NCBI GenBank assembly: GCA_029962745.1 | Contig: CM057153.1 | Coordinates: 10,230,117 to 10,294,116, forward strand | From: Echinometra lucunter | Lineage: Eukaryota; Echinodermata; Echinoidea; Camarodonta; Echinometridae | DNA length: 64,000 nucleotides | Direction: 5' to 3' | Part shown: piece after piece, positions 49,401 to 58,718 of the stretch | How positions within the stretch are numbered: the first letter of the stretch is position 1 | How the letters are laid out: every line of letters begins with the position of its first letter | Notes under the pieces: generated by a model | The model's database searches: none | What the model was told of the DNA's origin: nothing | Seen by the model: the letters and a program-made list of their open reading frames with translations, nothing else | Program-made: the position numbers and the translations under genes

Positions 49401-52400
49401 AACTGAAAAAGGACGGTGGAAGAAAGCTGGTTTATCGGATCGATAAGGACGACAGCTACAACAGCATGGCAGCTAGTCTTGTCAACCTTACCAAGCTCAT
49501 GAAACCAGAACATACGAAGTAGGTGTACATCACCGTTATGTTAAAAGTGTAAACAACAGCACACGAAGAAAATACTGTCAAAATATTGTACAGATATATG
49601 CTAAAGAAATACATACATCTACAAGAAGAAGCAGAAGAAGGAGGAAGAGGAGGAGGAGTTGGAGGTCCATCTAGAAATGGTGTATTCTGAGGTGCACAAG
49701 AACAAAACAGAAGAGACGAGAGTCCAGATGAATATCCTTGTATGAAGTATTGTTCAAAACAGATAGGATTTCACCTTGGATATGAGGGTTTCTAAGGATG
49801 TTGTAATTCTCAACATCGTTGGTAGCATGATCTGTCTTTTATTCTACAATTGTTGAAACAAAATACAATATTTCCTTCTGTTTTTATCTTTTCTTCAACA
49901 TTTGCAGATTGCGTAACATTGTGATCGACAAGCAGCCTCCGACATCCATCCAGAAACCTAACCTCCCGTCCCGGGCAAGGGGTGAGGTGGCAGCCATCAT
50001 GAGAGGCTTGAACGAAGACCAAAGGGCAGCTGTCAAGGCCGTCCTTCGTAGCCAGGATTATACACTCATCATTGGCATGCCTGGTACAGGTAAGATGAAT
50101 TGAGAGGACTGATGTGGAAGTATCGCCCTGAACACTAAACCTAACCCTGAGTTTAAAATTTGTTTGCAACCATAATCTTAACCTTGTGCATACATCTTTG
50201 AGGATATACAGCCTGGAGCAAATGTTGGATCTAAAAAGATATTATCCCGTTGAATACTATGCCAGAGATAACTCGTTCTAGAGTCTATATGGAATATACT
50301 ACACAGACAAAATTTGGACAGCTGATGTGCTTCTGATACTGATTTCAATATTGACATGAATATTGAAAAATTTGAAATATATTTTTAAAAAAGATAGAAA
50401 AACAAAAATATGTAAAAAGTATCATAAAGGTTGCAGATGGAATGTCATATTGAATATGATTCAGAGGAGCCATGATATACAATGTGAAGTGTATGATAAA
50501 CAACCTCTCCTCCGAAAGTGCTTGTCATAATCTATCTTTAAAATTTTTGTTCAGGTAAAACCACAACCATTGTAGCCCTTGTGAGAATCCTTGTAGCATG
50601 TGGGATGTCTGTTCTTCTAACCAGTTACACTCATTCAGCAGTGGATAACATCCTACTCAAACTTACCAAGGTAAGTTTTGTAATCTGCATTCTTGCAATA
50701 AAACATGTATAAGACACATGCATCGCATGTCTTTCTGGGCATACTTGGTGCTCATGGTTGTATTTCTAAAGATAAACTGGAGTTCTAGTCATGCGATCAT
50801 AATGTGAAGTAATTGTTCCAAAGCAACTGGGAGAGTTAGATTAGTTGTATATAAACACAGGTTGAGATTTGGAGATTATTGAATTGATAAGAAATTCACT
50901 TACTGTCCCCAAAAAGTACTTGCATTGCACAAAGAAATGAGTATATGGGACCACACACAAATCTGGCATGAATGTTACCCCCAAACTGTTCAACTTCTTC
51001 CTGTCTTATTTTCATATCAGGGCATTTTAAGAGTGATCCTTTTTAGGGGACATTTTGCTATGATATTCTATGGAATCTTTTAGACAAAGAAATAAGAAAT
51101 TCGCCTGATGTAAAGACTTTCAAAGAAAATCTGGACCTGTTGGATATAGAGAATTTAGTTTCGAAAGCAAATTTCAAAATGTAGATATAGGCGTGTTTGG
51201 TGCTTGACAAAATCCTTGTCCTACATACGCGACAACCAGGCTGATGTTTGTACATTACGAACAGATATCAAAGAAATATACAGTGGAAACTCAGTATAGC
51301 GAGGTCCTTGGGACCATCAAAATTACCTTGTTATAGCAGGAATCTCGTTATATCAGGGTTAAAAAACAATAAAATATAAAAAGCTGGGACCAGAATATTA
51401 CCTTGTTATATCAGGAATATTGTTATATCAGATCTCTTTATACCGAGTTTCCATTGTACCAGGGAAGCAACTTTCAACTTGAAGCATTCATACATAGGAT
51501 TGTTTCTTTCCTGTGGGATATTTAGAAGATGGCTTCGACTGGTCAATGTCTTTGGTCGAAAAGTTTGAAAGAAAGAAGTAGTGTATATGCAACTTATTTT
51601 TCTTCCCAGTACAAGATTGATATCTTACGTCTCGGGGCACAGCACAGCATCCACCCTGAATTAAGAGAGTTCTCTGATACCAAGTTGATGAAGGAAGCAT
51701 CTGGTGTGTCACAGCTAGCAATACAGATGGAAAGAAAGGTATTAAATAATCAAAATTATATAACACCTGAATAGATCCCTGTCATTTGATTGGTTGTTTG
51801 ATATTGATCATTTGTCCCATTGCACTATGACGTCATCATTCGTGCAATTGTGGCTCCATTTACCGTGCAATCTTGGATCCATACGATTTGCTCCATTGCA
51901 CGAACGCCGAGAGCCCGGCACACTACGTACATAAAGCACTTGCGTTTGCAGTGTGCACCACGAACAGCGCGCTAGCGTATAGCACTGTTGATTTATTGCA
52001 ATTTGATCTATTTTAGGTGTCATATAAAACAAATAATGAATGTTTTTTTTCATTTGTGCAATGGACAGAATATTTCATTCGGTGATAGATGAAATTATTT
52101 TTCCATTCAACGAGGCTAATCATTTCATCTTTCACCTCATGAAATATTCTGTCCATTGCACTCATAAACATTCATTATTTGTATACTGAATTAGTTTTGC
52201 AAATGGATGTGTAGAATCATGCTCATTTGTTGTAAAGATTCGTCCATTTTTGGTTGAATATTTTTATGTGCACATTTAAAAACACTGCATTGTGTAAAGG
52301 TATCAAAATAAAAGTTCAGAGGTAAAATGGTTTGATAGAAAGGGATAAAGATTCAATGGCAGAACCGGTTTAAATCGGGTCACTACGTACTAACATTTCT

Positions 52401-55400
52401 AGATGATACCATGGTTTATTATCTATGAATATTGAAAGTTTGATGATAATTTCCTTTACGTTAAGGATATTATTTCTACTGAAAGAATTAATCACAGTAT
52501 TAAGTTAAAGGGTTGATTAATGGTATATCATTGCAATCTTCACAGAGAATGGTTGCCACTACTAGCTTGCATATGAAGCATGCTTTCTTTCTGACTCATC
52601 ATAGCTTAGATGTTTGTATTGTATTTGAGGCATGTCAGATCAGTCCACCAGTCTGTTTAGGTCCACTCTTTAATTTCAACATTTTTCCTACAGAAACTGG
52701 GTGTGCACTGTATTAAACCTATTGGAGATTCAGTAGTTAAAGTGATTACACAATGGTTAAAATTTTTTTGATGTATGATTGAGAATGGAATTCTGAGAAC
52801 AATAACATTAAAAATTTGATGATTTTCAATCAAAATCAATGCATTTTGGCAAATTATTTGTGATTAGTCAAGGTTTGACCTAAACATTTGAGTATAATGA
52901 ATGGCGTAGATGTGGTTACCCAGCTTCGCGCATTGCAGTTGTGGCACGCGCTAGACTGTACAATATGTATTATACCTTGCACGCATTTTGCTAGAATTGC
53001 ATGACAAGGTAACCACAATGACGTCATTGTGGGTACCCAATCGAAGCTGGGACACAGCTGAGGGGCCAAAAATAGGCTGAAATCTTACCATATTTTGGGT
53101 TTTTTGTTGGCAACACGACTTTTTTTAAACTTTAGGCAGATGATTTTCGGTTGATAAAATCATGCTCTTTTAAAAGAAGGAGCATTGTTTCAGCATTGAG
53201 TACCCCCGTTAAGGGGTTAATTAATTGAATGTGTTTCATCTCATTACACTCTTCATAGAGAGTGGTTGCAACAACAAGTCTTGGATATGAATCATGCTTG
53301 ATTCACCCATCATGGCTTTGATGTGTGTATCCTACATGTAGATGACAAATCCCAGATCATTCAGCCAGTCTGTTTAGAACCACTCACCAATTGTAACCTA
53401 TTTCCTACAGTATGCCATGTATTAAGCCTATGAGAATAAGAAAAGGTGTAGTCAAAGGGTTATTTTTTTTTCCCCATCTCGTTTCCCTCCTCACAGAAAG
53501 TTGTTGCTACAACAAGCTTAGGTATGAAGCATGCTCTCTTCACCCGTCATAGCTTTGACGTGTGTATCGTGGACGAGGCATCCCAGATCAGCCAGCCAGT
53601 CTGTCTGGGTCCTCTCTTCTCTGCTTCTAAGTTTGTTCTGGTGGGAGATCAGTGCCAGCTACCACCTTTGGTCCAGAGTTCTAGAGCAAGGTAAATGACC
53701 TTTGTGATGTCTTCTTGATAAAGCTATTGGTGCCACCAATGTTACAAACATGTTTGTTTTTTTTAAAGCTGTTCACGAGTTCCATTTGTCATTATGGTGA
53801 CATATTTGAATTATCCTATTCAAGAATTGTTCCATTACAAAGAATTTTACAATTCATGAACCTATTATCAATATCAAAGAAGAAAATCAGCTTTCCTTGT
53901 GCAAAATTGTCTAATCAGTATCAAAACTTGGGCAGATTAAACTGTTCCTGGCTGTGCAATGTTTAGCTGTACTTTGTCAAGATTTTCCCAATGAGCATTG
54001 TTTAGACAATTTATGAGACAGTTCTGTATAATTAGCCCATTTGATAAGATTTGATCATGGTATAGTACACATTTTCCAAGATTCCAGACCAAACTGTTTG
54101 GGCCTAGTACTCCCAAGTGGGGGAATCACCGGTACTACCATTGTCAAAATGCTGCTTAGTTGCTTTTTTTAGTGGTTTTTAGTTTACCTGTCGTTATTTC
54201 CTCAAAAAAGTCTTGAAATGCAAAGTCAGTTGGACATTTATTATAGTTATTTGGTAATGCTAACATTTGATTACTGTTATTTAAAATCATGGGATTTTTT
54301 TTGTTAATCTTTCCAACTCTCTTACCCCAGAGATTTGGGTATGGATGAGAGCCTGTTTCAGAGACTGGTGTCAGCTCACAACTCAAGTGCTATGAGGCTT
54401 AGTCTCCAATTCAGAATGAACAGGGAGATCATGTCTATTTCCAATCACATGGTGTATGATGGAGCTATGAGATGTGGTAATGATGCAGTTGCCAAGGCAA
54501 CCATCTCGTTGCCTCACTGGGATGAATGGTGTAAGGTAAGAGATAGATAGTTTGATCTCCGTAGTGATGAGATATGAGCAGTAGCTTTTTTTCAGTGAAT
54601 GCTTGGGTAGCAGAAGAAATACAGACATACAAATGTACTTATGAGGTAAATAAAAATGTAAACAAATTGGAAATATCCCCAAGCTTATGAAATAAAGCAA
54701 TAAACATCCCATGAATTAGCTTTATTTCAAATGCTCGTTATGGCTCCATCACCATGGTGTTTGAGGTATTATTTTGTCCGTCTGCCTGTTTGCTCATACT
54801 CAGTTCCTTCATCCATCCGTAACCTTCTTTGTTAGTGTGAGAACCATTAAACTGACCATTAAAAAGCTTTTAACCAAACTCAAATTAGTATTAAGAAGTC
54901 TAAAGTTGTAGATCAAAAAATTGTTTTAAGAGAAAAGAACTGGTAGGTAGATTCAATTAATCTAAGCATAGTTGTCCTTCCCCAACACCAATCTTGACGT
55001 GTAAAGTTTTCTCTCTTGTGTACTCCTAGTCTTTAGATGCATTGAATCCTAGTCCTCTGTGTCTTTTCTGAACCCTGTCACTTTGTTTCTTCTCATCCTC
55101 TTGTCTTTGTCCAGGAATCCCAATCAGATGCCTGGTTGGTAGATGCAGTAAATCCAAGCACAGTGGTGTCCTTTCTCAACACAGATCAGGCCTGTGGTCC
55201 GACTGATGAAGCTTCTTCCCAAAGCAACACCAACATGCTTGAAGCACTTCTGGTCAGGAGAATCATAGAGAGCCTTATGCATGTAAGTCAACGTCATTCC
55301 TCTTATTATTTTTTTTCTTCCTAGATTACATTACGAAAACTCAGCTATTGTGAGGTAATTTTTGTTTTACAGGTGGAACATGGTTGTCTGTGTCATAGGC

Positions 55401-57055
55401 TTCCACCTAGCAGTCTCTTTCTGCCTAGTCCGAGGTTGATTGGGAATTTCTTTAAAATTTTTAAAACTATTTTCCTAAGATCAGTCAGTGAATAATGAAT
55501 TGACACAACACAAACCCTAAAACATAAACAGACACTCACCTGTTGTTCCTGTGTGATGTCATGAGAATTCATTTAACAAGCAGATGCCTCCTGATAAGTT
55601 TGAAATCTTCGAACTTGTGAAGTAAGTCCTCTGATGAGATCACTGGAGAAGTTAGCTTGTTTGGGTAACCAGATAAGTTGGAAGTTTTGACTGCTGACTT
55701 CAAATAAATTATTCCTATTGAGTACCCACACACTTTACCTGGGTCGAGGATGGCAAAAGTAGATTGGTGTAATACCTAATCATATCAGGTGAGGCTTTTG
55801 TGTGGCTCTTGCCAAAGTGTAAATGATCTTCAATAAGATTTGAATTTGTATCTTTGCACTGCTTTCCTACAACTTCACTCAGGCTGGCTGCTCTGCTGGT
55901 CAAATTGGAGTCATCTCACCATACCGTAGACAGTGTCAACTGCTCGTCTCCAAACTTGCAGACCTTGGGTCAAAGGTCAAGTCACTGGAGGTCAATACTG
56001 TAGACAAGTACCAAGGTCGTGACAAGGATATCATTGTAGTGTCCTTCTCCCACAGTAGGACTGATTCACAGGTATGTCAGGGTTTCACTTCCATGACAGT
56101 GTTAAAGTCTCAGGAAATGTTATGTACCATCAAGGAGATATTGCATCAGTCTTCCATTATGCAATTTTCCAATGCTGACACAGCATTTGGAATCTGGGAT
56201 GATACCTTTCAATTTGTTATCCTTTAAGGTATGAATGATCCGCAACTACTGTGTGGTTGGTTAGTACAGTGATCCTCACATCAGAAGACCTCATATGGTG
56301 AAAGATCTGTCTGTGTTCTACTGCCCATAACTGAGGCATTTGTCCTGCTATGGAACCTATACTAGTCAGGAACAGTTAAAAACATAGCAAGATAAGCAGA
56401 TCTAGCTGGTCAGATCAGTTATATAATATCTAGTCTCAGTTGTTTGGACTTATGGTTCAAATGATTTTCAGCAAGTATTTGCTCGTTTGTTTGCATTTGT
56501 TTACAAGCCTTCTACTACATATATATGATAAGCAATTCAGTATAATCATAATTCGTTTCCTCTTAAATTCAGTTCCTAGTGACCACTCCAGATAACCTTT
56601 GCGCTATGTTGGCCGAATTGCTTATCAAATGGAACATGTTTTTTTAAAGCAGCTCTTCTGATTACTAACTTCCTGGAAGAAATGTATATGTCTGATTGGG
56701 GTTTTTTTAAGTTTTTTTTTTCTTCATGTTTTTCTTTTTCTTCTATGCCTTGTTGCCACAGGGTGGATCTATTCTGAATGATCTCCGTCGTTTGAATGTT
56801 GCTATGACGAGGGCCAAGTACAAACTGCTTCTGATTGGTAGCCTCAAGTGTCTCGCCCAGTTTGAACCAGTCCAGAAACTCATTGGTTTCTTACAACAGC
56901 ATCAACTCATATCCTTGACAAAATACAGATGTTCTTGTTTAAGTGTGTTTTCCAGTTTTAGAAAATACACACACACACACACACGCACACACACACATAC
57001 ACACACACACACATCAAAACAAAATGAAGAGTTTCTGTCTGAACACATTTATTGA
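30362..57055 (+). CDS. DNA2: DNA2 replication helicase/nuclease, 26 visible exons, gap inside
   Basis: DNA2 cuts and unwinds 5' flaps at Okazaki fragments, resects double-strand breaks with RPA and acts at stalled forks. Identification rests on exon-by-exon agreement with the known family: [72 protein letters not shown] and NVAMTRAK, in the right order. Exons: 30362-30397, 31276-31332, 31988-32042, 33324-33434, 33738-35572, 35826-35974, 36329-36397, 37043-37204, 38464-38488, 39212-39274, 39837-39922, 41132-41254, 43001-43124, [gap], 44092-44293, 44675-44860, 45823-45933, 47078-47221, 49399-49518, 49908-50089, 50555-50670, 51610-51738, 53497-53690, 54331-54535, 55115-55282, 55883-56071, 56762-57055. 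All are GT-AG and phase-consistent. There are 965 codons before the gap and about 745 after. The start ATG has a purine at -3 and G at +4. The C-terminal end after QLISL is uncertain. Confidence 0.95.
30550..30703. mobile_element. short MITE in DNA2 intron 1
   Basis: Ends GGGCCCTCTTGCATAAA and TTTATGCAAGAGGGCCC are a perfect 17-bp inverted repeat, with partial complementarity continuing inward (TTGTGATTAAA / TTTAATCGCAA). The middle holds a long T run. Confidence 0.8.
31276..31332 (+). other. DNA2: DNA2 exon 2, PCNA-interaction (PIP) box
   Basis: Nineteen codons, phase 0 on both sides. Residues 22-29 read QSSLDTFF followed by KK, a textbook PIP box (Q, two residues, aliphatic, two residues, two aromatics) of the kind that docks FEN1-type nucleases on PCNA. 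It sits about 800 residues before the nuclease active site. Flanking splice signals are CTTTCAG and GTAAGG. Confidence 0.85.
31988..33434 (+). other. DNA2: DNA2 exons 3 and 4, basic linker
   Basis: Exon 3 (31988-32042) and exon 4 (33324-33434) join in phase 1 and encode residues 32-86. Exon 4 starts LKKKKES and contains SQKRTSS and AKRW, so it is a candidate nuclear localisation region, rich in Ser and basic residues. The 1.28-kb intron between them shows no recognised repeat. Confidence 0.75.
33738..35572 (+). other. DNA2: DNA2 exon 5, long disordered N-terminal region
   Basis: A single exon of 1835 bp encoding residues 87-698, rich in Ser, Lys, Glu and Asp, without recognisable folded domains. 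Visible short motifs: VIPPTP (87-92), VIPDTP (123-128), VIPDSCP (from 481), VIPDTCP (from 498), VIPSSD (from 641), and DIIVISSGE (397-405), which fits a SUMO-interaction motif. The end, about [16 protein letters not shown], is acidic. Yeast Dna2 also has a long unstructured N-terminus while the human protein lacks one, so a long extension is plausible. If the intron is not removed, translation stops at 35654-35656. Confidence 0.85.
35732..35737 (+). promoter_or_regulatory. DNA2: possible intronic polyadenylation signal
   Basis: AATAAA 76 bases after the stop codon reached by reading through the exon 5 donor, followed about 35 bases later by GTGCTTGTTTTTATT, a G/T-rich element. Together these would permit a short transcript. 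Use in vivo is unknown. Confidence 0.4.
35826..37204 (+). other. DNA2: DNA2 exons 6-8, start of conserved core
   Basis: Exons 35826-35974, 36329-36397 and 37043-37204 encode residues 699-825. They correspond to the beta-barrel-like N-terminus of vertebrate DNA2, including ICILKDTW followed by a [14 protein letters not shown] segment. SIRCMRR ends exon 8. Its Cys (about 822) is the first of the four cysteines that bind the 4Fe-4S cluster in this family. Confidence 0.9.
37373..37710. mobile_element. TTAA-flanked MITE in DNA2 intron 8
   Basis: TTAA at both edges. The next 31 or so bases, AGACGCAAGGTCGTGGGC onward to GGGGAAT, are perfectly inverted at the right end. No transposase. TTAA targets suggest a piggyBac-type mobiliser. 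The very low divergence of the ends suggests a recent insertion. Confidence 0.85.
38464..38488 (+). other. DNA2: DNA2 exon 9, 25-bp microexon
   Basis: Encodes SVLSEKFK after completing an Arg codon. Acceptor TTTCAG and donor GTTTGT. It matches the RRAVLSE segment that follows the iron-sulfur cysteine in vertebrate DNA2, and phase is kept on both sides, so it is real despite its size. Confidence 0.85.
38793..39067. mobile_element. MITE in DNA2 intron 9
   Basis: Left end AAGGACTTTTCGATTTGCAT, right end reverse complemented AGGAACTTTTCGATTGTG. Imperfect inverted ends, with an inner GAGGACAGCGTCCTC palindrome near the right end. Confidence 0.6.
39212..39922 (+). other. DNA2: DNA2 exons 10-11, nuclease motif with His
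   Basis: Exon 10 (39212-39274) encodes GSLLHEVF. The His (about residue 849) corresponds to the conserved His of RecB/Cas4-like nucleases. Exon 11 (39837-39922) continues with a helical segment through LKQPAF. Between them is a GAT trinucleotide repeat (39362-39480). Confidence 0.9.
39990..40480 (+). mobile_element. TTAA-flanked MITE with CRE palindrome, copy B
   Basis: In DNA2 intron 11. TTAA is at both edges (39990-39993, 40477-40480). The internal TGACGTCA hairpin is decayed: one arm reads TGACGTTA. Confidence 0.85.
41008..41083 (+). pseudogene. partial tandem copy of DNA2 exon 12 in intron 11
   Basis: Acceptor region plus the first 50 or so bases of exon 12, nearly identical to 41110-41185 (shared TACTTGAAG, AAGGTTGATGAGAGTAACCT, GAGGAGGTTGAGGA). 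It breaks off into a TTTGATTTGAT repeat, has no donor of the right phase, and reads into a stop, so it is not a usable exon. Confidence 0.85.
41132..41254 (+). other. DNA2: DNA2 exon 12
   Basis: Encodes a helical segment beginning [19 protein letters not shown] and ending VDIKW, equivalent to the segment before motif II of the nuclease in vertebrate DNA2. Acceptor GAAG and donor GTGAGA, phases 2 and 2. Confidence 0.9.
41471..41590. mobile_element. hairpin repeat in DNA2 intron 12
   Basis: ACAATGAC...CTCAAACTATTCGCA on the left is matched by TGCGAATAGTTTGAG...GTCATTGT on the right, with about 50-bp arms around a short loop. Confidence 0.75.
42630..42725 (-). repeat. SINE fragment with tRNA-like B box
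   Basis: On the minus strand the sequence carries CCCAGGTTCGAGTC (B-box-like) followed by TTTCGGATGGTGACGTAAAAGG and GGTCCCAGATGTAAATAATC. The same series occurs on the + strand at about 57840-57925, so this is an interspersed repeat and not an exon. Confidence 0.6.
43001..43124 (+). other. DNA2: DNA2 exon 13, nuclease catalytic Asp
   Basis: Encodes a segment ending [17 protein letters not shown]. The Asp of GKVD (about residue 959) is the motif II metal-binding residue of the PD-(D/E)XK nuclease. It ends in phase 0 at GTAAGG. The following (E)xK motif and QVxLY-type motif are not visible because of the gap. Confidence 0.95.
43412..43500. repeat. TAG trinucleotide repeat leading into gap
   Basis: TAG triplets with regular GAA interruptions running up to the first N. 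It probably caused the assembly break. Confidence 0.9.
43501..44000. other. assembly gap, 500 N
   Basis: Exactly 500 undetermined bases, likely a placeholder. Exon 13 ends in phase 0 and exon 14 opens with two bases, so the missing coding sequence has length 1 modulo 3. Comparison with vertebrate DNA2 suggests about 60-80 residues are lost, including the catalytic Glu/Lys pair. Confidence 0.95.
44092..44293 (+). other. DNA2: DNA2 exon 14, iron-sulfur cysteines
   Basis: Starts [12 protein letters not shown], which matches the end of the nuclease domain. Then comes a Pro/Ser-rich stretch and [10 protein letters not shown] at 44250-44279: three cysteines spaced C-x2-C-x5-C, which with the Cys in exon 8 complete the 4Fe-4S site. 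Phases 1 and 2. Confidence 0.95.
45040..45270. repeat. diverged MITE relic in DNA2 intron 15
   Basis: Related in reverse orientation to 6122-6523 (shared TGCTATGACGTCA/GATGTCATAGCAATCTTGCGATC and GGCCTTTACTCC words). Ends no longer clear. Confidence 0.5.
46541..47024 (+). mobile_element. TTAA-flanked MITE with CRE palindrome, copy C
   Basis: In DNA2 intron 16, ending about 50 bp before exon 17. TTAA on the left, decayed TTCA on the right. The palindrome at 46712-46752 is intact, with two TGACGTCA sites. Confidence 0.85.
47222..48960 (+). repeat. tandem array seeded by the exon 17 tail
   Basis: Intron 17 begins with a minisatellite-like array of GATTGATAGATAGATGAAGG and GGAGTTGTGATAGACTGAAG units. 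Interspersed are copies of the exon 17 end and its donor: near-exact at 47526-47578 and 47968-48025, then diverged ones ending near 48282, 48445, 48603, 48786 and 48960. Similarity falls with distance from the true exon. Extending exon 17 past its donor meets TAG at once, so downstream donors would truncate the protein. Confidence 0.85.
49399..49518 (+). other. DNA2: DNA2 exon 18
   Basis: Encodes a segment with [19 protein letters not shown] and then LVNLTKLM, equivalent to the FRLDQEEK...NLSKLM segment ahead of the helicase in vertebrate DNA2. Phases 2 and 2. Confidence 0.9.
49908..50670 (+). other. DNA2: DNA2 exons 19-20, Walker A
   Basis: Exons 49908-50089 and 50555-50670. Exon 19 carries the Q-motif region ([13 protein letters not shown]) and [12 protein letters not shown]. 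The intron splits the Gly codon of GMPGTGKTT, so the Lys and Thr of the ATP-binding loop are the first codons of exon 20. Exon 20 also holds [14 protein letters not shown] (motif Ia). Confidence 0.97.
51281..51456. mobile_element. Tigger/pogo-like MITE in intron 20
   Basis: Starts CAGTGGAAACTCAGTATA and ends TATACCGAGTTTCCATTG, with TA on both sides (51279-51280, 51457-51458). TA duplication and these ends are typical of Tc1/mariner, pogo subgroup, non-autonomous elements. Confidence 0.75.
51610..51738 (+). other. DNA2: DNA2 exon 21
   Basis: Encodes [20 protein letters not shown] followed by a helix ending MERK, between helicase motifs Ia and II. Phase 0 on both sides. Confidence 0.95.
52030..52181. 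mobile_element. hairpin repeat in intron 21
   Basis: CAAATAATGAATGTTT...GCAATGGACAGAATATTTCAT on the left is matched by ATGAAATATTCTGTCCATTGC...AACATTCATTATTTG on the right, with arms of about 65 bp. Confidence 0.8.
52546..52694 (+). pseudogene. pseudo-exon 22a, broken copy of the Walker B exon
   Basis: Acceptor CACAG followed by a reading frame [14 protein letters not shown].. through VCLGPLF, clearly a copy of exon 22. The Walker B string VDEASQ has become VFEACQ, so the metal-binding Asp is lost. The part encoding the GDQCQLPPL motif is absent, and the frame runs to TAA at 52714-52716. Confidence 0.85.
52737..53212 (-). mobile_element. TTAA-flanked MITE with CRE palindrome, copy D
   Basis: TTAA at 52737-52740 and 53209-53212. 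Inserted between the two pseudo-copies of exon 22. The central palindrome has lost one TGACGTCA. Confidence 0.85.
53259..53410 (+). pseudogene. pseudo-exon 22b, frameshifted copy of the Walker B exon
   Basis: Starts RVVATTSLG in frame. An inserted base then shifts the frame within ten codons (GGATATGAA against GGTATGAAG in the true exon) and a stop follows. The rest aligns with exon 22 up to CAGCCAGTCTGTTTAG. Confidence 0.85.
53497..53690 (+). other. DNA2: DNA2 exon 22, Walker B and motif III
   Basis: Encodes [14 protein letters not shown], then [13 protein letters not shown] (DEAS at 53572-53583) and [11 protein letters not shown]. This is the only one of three tandem copies that keeps all catalytic residues. 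It starts in phase 0, matching exon 21, and ends in phase 2, matching exon 23. Confidence 0.97.
54331..55282 (+). other. DNA2: DNA2 exons 23-24, helicase motif IV region
   Basis: Exon 23 (54331-54535) has [11 protein letters not shown] and [16 protein letters not shown]. Exon 24 (55115-55282) has VSFLNTDQ and a Ser/Asn-rich stretch before a conserved helix. Phases agree. Confidence 0.95.
55883..57055 (+). other. DNA2: DNA2 exons 25-26, helicase motifs V and VI
   Basis: Exon 25 (55883-56071) has [10 protein letters not shown] and [20 protein letters not shown]. Exon 26 (from 56762) has [20 protein letters not shown], including the motif VI arginine. After HQLISL the frame runs through a CA repeat (Thr-His runs) to TGA at 57053-57055. 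That tail is unlike the family's C-terminus, so the coding sequence may instead splice to a further exon, for instance near 57571. Confidence 0.9.
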
Positions 57056-58392
57056 TAATCATTTTGTAATCATTTACTTTGTTAATGTTTAATCAAGCAT
57101 TGTAAATTTCATGCTCAATTTAACTAATTTTATAAGAACATTAAAATGATTGATAACTCTTTTGAAAGAACTGAACTTTTTGTGAAGGCTGTAATGTTTG
57201 GATCTGCTGAATCCAATTTCCAAAACCTCTACAATATTACTGTGAAAGTTAATATATTTGAAGAAAAAAAAACAGCTTCACATTATATACATCTATTTTT
57301 TATGTGAATGTTCATTTGATATGCTTTTAAGTTTTAACCCTGAGTTATGCTAAACTCAGTGGAAAATGAATATGCAGTAAACATTGTAGTTTGTCAGGTT
57401 TGTGTATTAAAATTTGAAAGACATACCCTGTACCTGCATCACACTTTGTTACAGGTGGAGAAACTTCTATTATGAAGGATTTATTTTGTTTAGTTGTTGA
57501 TCTAAATTACATTGATGCTGAGAATGTATTGATGAAGACTTATAACCCTTGACTGCCTTCTGCACATCAGAAACCTCCCACTTGATGCCATCAAGCAGTC
57601 AACTTGCTGAGTCTCCTGATCTTCCAAGACATGGTGCAACTTAAACCATCAAGAATGGTGCAGGGAAGTAATGCATAGGTCAAGGTCTCTTTTAGATTTT
57701 ATGTACCTTCACATGATTATCACATGATTACAAATTTGTGATCACATGATTACAACTCCTTAGAGCAAGAATTGGTCTAGCGGTATTAAATGTCCGCGGT
57801 TAGTTTTTTTTGTCTTTGCTTACAAACTGACTCTGATCGGACCCAGGTTTGAACTGGAGTCCGTCTTTTGGATGGTGATGTGAAAGGTTGGTCCCAGACA
57901 TAAATAATCATATCTGTTTCACACATATGTAAACACACAATAACCAAAATTTCAGATTCACCATTTTTCCTTATTGTGCAGTCTTGCATTTAAATTTGTG
58001 ATAGTCCTGCACCTGTGATATACACGTCATTGAGTGTACAACTTTCAAAGTATTTTTAGATTATATGTACCTTCAAATGATGCCCAATTTCAGGTTCACC
58101 ATATTTGCAAATTTTTGGTGTGGTCTTGAAATTGAATTAGTGATAACACTTCACAGTGATATACATTTACATGTACGTGGCATCAATGTGATTTCAGTTT
58201 ACAACCTTCAAAGTGCTTCCACTGAAAAGCCTAGTTACCAGTGTCAAAATTTATCTTATTATTCCCAATTCATAAGCCAAAGATTTACCTATGCAACTGT
58301 AAAGCTAACATCATTACTGATCATGGAATCAGCTCCATTTTGGTTAACATCTAGGCTGTGTTTCATAAGGTGTATTCAGTCGTGTTGAGAAT
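57056..58392. other. 3' side of DNA2, SINE fragment
   Basis: AT-rich sequence, probably 3' untranslated region. On the + strand at about 57840-57925 is a SINE fragment (ACCCAGGTTTGAACTGG, then TTTTGGATGGTGATGTGAAAGG) related to 42630-42725. No polyadenylation site can be chosen with confidence. Confidence 0.5.
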
Positions 58393-58718
58393 GGGGGGTG
58401 TTCCATAAAGCTGTTTGTAAAGTTACGCATGACTTTAGGAACAACTTAAATATGAAGTTCCAAGATGGATGCCCAAAGTTATTTCTTTAGTTTACCAAAG
58501 TGTGACTGCAATTCCCATAATCTCAATTAAATTGTGGTAAAAAATATACTTTGTAATAAAAATGTTTGTAAACAATAGGAATGTCAATTGACGTCTGCAT
58601 TTCACCTTTAGCTGATGCGATTTGTAATGATTGAGAATCCCATTTGGCTTGCCATACTCAAAAGTCGTTTTGTAAAAACATTCACAACTTTATGAACAGC
58701 TTCATGAAACACCCCCCG
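58393..58718. mobile_element. diverged hairpin MITE
   Basis: Ends GGGGGGTGTTCCATAAAGCTG and CAGCTTCATGAAACACCCCCC. Same family as the hairpins at 11096-11267 and 11746-11910, but more diverged inside. Confidence 0.7.

Noticed and set aside
52546..53410. Mutually exclusive alternative exons for the Walker B segment
   Set aside because: Copy 1 lacks the catalytic Asp and motif III, copy 2 is frameshifted, and neither has a donor matching exon 23. They are better read as dead duplicates.
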